This document shows, piece after piece, positions 6,241-7,211 of a DNA stretch of 7,211 nucleotides; positions within the stretch are counted from its first letter, which is position 1, and every line of letters begins with the position of its first letter. This DNA is from Lachnospiraceae bacterium (GTDB lineage: Bacteria > Bacillota > Clostridia > Lachnospirales > Lachnospiraceae), in NCBI GenBank assembly GCA_024697505.1, contig JAILFQ010000178.1:1-7211 (forward strand), read 5' to 3'. Made by a program: the position numbers and the translations under genes. Under the pieces are notes generated by a model. The model worked only from the letters and a program-made list of their open reading frames with translations, ran no database searches and was not told where the DNA came from.

Positions 6241-6762
6241 CTTAACAAGATTCTCTTTTATGTATTTAAAGGTTTCTTTTTCGCCTTTCTCTGCATACAT
6301 TCTAAGCAGCATTTCCGTAGCTTTGGCGGTTTCCGGATGCATAACGGAAGCATCGTTTTTGGATATAAAGTAGTTAAGCGGTATGTCCGGTGTGAAGTGC
6401 CCCCAGTTATAGTTTTTTGAAGCGGCAACTCTGTCGCAGATCATTTCCGCCAGGTATTTATCCGGCATTTTTACCGGAGCGTAGCGCTTCAGCTCCATGT
6501 TGTAGTCCGTCCAGTATTCCGGGTGGTGTTTGTTGCGGCCTTTATGGTGCATCCAAGCGTCGGAGTAGCCTTTGTCTTTTCTCTCGTTAAAGTGGGGCGA
6601 GTGGATACCTGCGTAGTATTTTGCCCCGTTAATAAATTCTGTCGGCGAGTATTTGGACAGGTCGTGTAAAAGCCCTTGCCATATAAGCCCGCATTTAAAG
6701 CAATGTACCATAACCATTCGTTTATGTCTGTTTATGGTTTTAAGATGTTTAAAGAAATGCAT
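6220..6762 (-). CDS. Conserved uncharacterised protein, DUF5662-like, with HD-type metal-site pattern
   Basis: This 180-residue protein has no experimentally known function that I can name. I recognise it, from memory and with moderate certainty, as a member of the DUF5662 family common in Firmicutes. It has no signal peptide or membrane helix and is rich in His, Lys, Tyr and Trp, so it is probably a soluble cytosolic protein. Conserved-looking motifs are NRHKRMVMVHC (11-21), GLLHDLSKYSPTEF (30-43) with His33-Asp34, HHKGRNKHHPEYW (72-84) and MICDRVAASK (108-116) with Asp110. The order His...His-Asp...His-His...Asp is what a metal-dependent HD-superfamily phosphohydrolase would show, but this is inference. 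The C-terminus is a basic tail (KKKGKKR) encoded within a terminator. ATG 6762 follows GAGG at 8 nt. No clean promoter lies between it and the upstream chemotaxis-gene terminator. Confidence 0.8.
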   Translation of the reverse strand: MHFFKHLKTINRHKRMVMVHCFKCGLIWQGLLHDLSKYSPTEFINGAKYYAGIHSPHFNERKDKGYSDAWMHHKGRNKHHPEYWTDYNMELKRYAPVKMPDKYLAEMICDRVAASKNYNWGHFTPDIPLNYFISKNDASVMHPETAKATEMLLRMYAEKGEKETFKYIKENLVKKKGKKR

Positions 6763-6780
6763 AGGATCATCCTCTTTAAT

Positions 6781-6813
6781 AAAAAAGCACAGAGAAGAGT
6801 TCCTTCTCTGTGC
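6781..6813 (-). terminator. Intrinsic terminator of the chemotaxis receptor gene
   Basis: GCACAGAGAAG and CTTCTCTGTGC form a perfect 11-bp stem (6787-6797 with 6803-6813) around a 5-nt loop. On the minus strand it is followed at once by TTTTTTATT. It lies 28 nt beyond the chemotaxis gene's stop codon and only 18 nt before the next ATG (6762). It is a textbook Rho-independent terminator. Its closeness to the downstream ribosome site leaves no room for a separate promoter after it. Confidence 0.9.
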
Positions 6814-6818
6814 AAAGT

Positions 6819-6837
6819 AATCTTCTTGGAGAAGATT
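6819..6837. repeat. Second perfect hairpin preceding the terminator
   Basis: AATCTTCT (6819-6826) and AGAAGATT (6830-6837) are perfect 8-bp inverted arms with a 3-nt loop. The hairpin lies between the chemotaxis gene stop (6841-6843) and its terminator. It has no T-run on the minus strand. The arm sequences share CTTCT/AGAAG with the terminator arms, so limited alternative pairing (about 6-7 bp) between the two hairpins is possible. Confidence 0.55.
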
Positions 6838-6840
6838 TTA

Positions 6841-7211
6841 TCACAAGTTTTTGAACTTTGAAACCTGATTTCCCAGCTGAAGGGAAATGTTTCTGTTTTC
6901 TTCGGATTTCTGGCCGATTTCCGAAACGGAATTAACAAGAGTAACCACGTTCTGAGCAACTTCGCTGATTCCCTGAGCGCTTTCGTCAACTGCTTCGGAA
7001 ATACCGGAGATTCCATCATTCATAGTTGTCATTGTAGAAGTAATGTTTTCGGAATTGGTCTTTATCTCTTCAATAATGTTATTAACGCTTGCAGCATCTT
7101 CTGTGTACTTTTCAACAACGTTTACAAAGCCGTCGTAGTCTGCTAAAACCTTTTTGTCAACAAGGTCCAGCATCTTTGCGGAGCTTTCTGCAAGGTCTGC
7201 AACCGCATTAA
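6841..7211 (-). CDS. Methyl-accepting chemotaxis protein, C-terminal end (partial)
   Basis: The reading frame stays open to the right edge of the window, so the N-terminal part (sensor, membrane helices, HAMP and most of the signalling hairpin) lies outside. About 122 C-terminal residues are visible. They begin with AVADLAESSAKM, matching the conserved VA.EI..LAE.SA..T segment of the cytoplasmic signalling domain. Then comes a long Ser/Thr/Ala/Glu-rich heptad helix (IIEEIKTNSENITSTM, GISGISEAVDESAQGISEVAQNV) and the usual ending ISLQLGNQVSKFKNL. Such receptors form coiled-coil bundles that control CheA kinase; Glu/Gln/Ala-rich heptads are potential methylation sites. A CheR-tethering NWETF-like pentapeptide is not seen at the C-terminus. 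An internal ATG at 7173 is not the true start because the similarity continues upstream of it. Confidence 0.88.
   Translation of the reverse strand, partial: NAVADLAESSAKMLDLVDKKVLADYDGFVNVVEKYTEDAASVNNIIEEIKTNSENITSTMTTMNDGISGISEAVDESAQGISEVAQNVVTLVNSVSEIGQKSEENRNISLQLGNQVSKFKNL

Noticed and set aside
6841..7173. Chemotaxis-like gene as a complete 110-residue protein starting at ATG 7173
   Set aside because: The frame and the chemotaxis-domain similarity continue upstream to the window edge, so this is the end of a longer gene.

Overview
The window looks like chromosomal DNA from an anaerobic Clostridia bacterium, most likely a Lachnospiraceae of the Butyrivibrio/Pseudobutyrivibrio/Roseburia kind. 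This is inferred from moderate-to-low GC, heavy use of CTT for leucine, strong Shine-Dalgarno sites, a cytosolic GH3 glycosidase of the polysaccharide-degrader type, and c-di-GMP and chemotaxis genes that suggest a motile, plant-fibre-associated lifestyle. No rRNA, tRNA, CRISPR array, insertion sequence or phage gene was seen.

Layout from left to right. (1) 1-231 is non-coding leader with a plausible sigma-A promoter at 86-114. (2) 232-2927 is a plus-strand pair: a GH3 beta-xylosidase/beta-glucosidase-like enzyme whose stop overlaps (ATGA) the start of a type I signal peptidase. A weak terminator follows at 2939-2966. (3) 2982-5626 is a minus-strand operon of two genes 2 nt apart: a secreted or membrane-anchored PI-PLC X-domain phospholipase, then a 7TM-PAS-HD-GYP c-di-GMP phosphodiesterase. 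It is read from a very good promoter at 5683-5711. (4) 5820-6215 (plus) is a stand-alone riboflavin kinase domain with its own extended -10 promoter at 5740-5768. (5) 6220-6762 (minus) is a conserved uncharacterised protein (DUF5662-like) with an HD-type histidine/aspartate pattern. It converges on the riboflavin kinase with only 4 nt between the stop codons, and one long hairpin there serves as a terminator in both directions. (6) 6841 to the window edge (minus) is the C-terminal end of a methyl-accepting chemotaxis protein, followed by a textbook terminator that sits almost on top of the ribosome binding site of gene 5.

How the genes relate. Most are separate housekeeping or accessory units. 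The clearest functional pairing is the PI-PLC/HD-GYP operon, where a lipid-cleaving exoenzyme is co-expressed with a membrane sensor predicted to degrade c-di-GMP. The signal peptidase could process secreted proteins such as this PI-PLC, which carries an AYA cleavage-like site. No complete novel multi-gene defence or mobile system is evident. The items most worth a second look are the PI-PLC/HD-GYP pair, the riboflavin kinase lacking its usual adenylyltransferase half, the terminator embedded in two convergent coding ends, and the hairpin arrangement ahead of the DUF5662-like gene.
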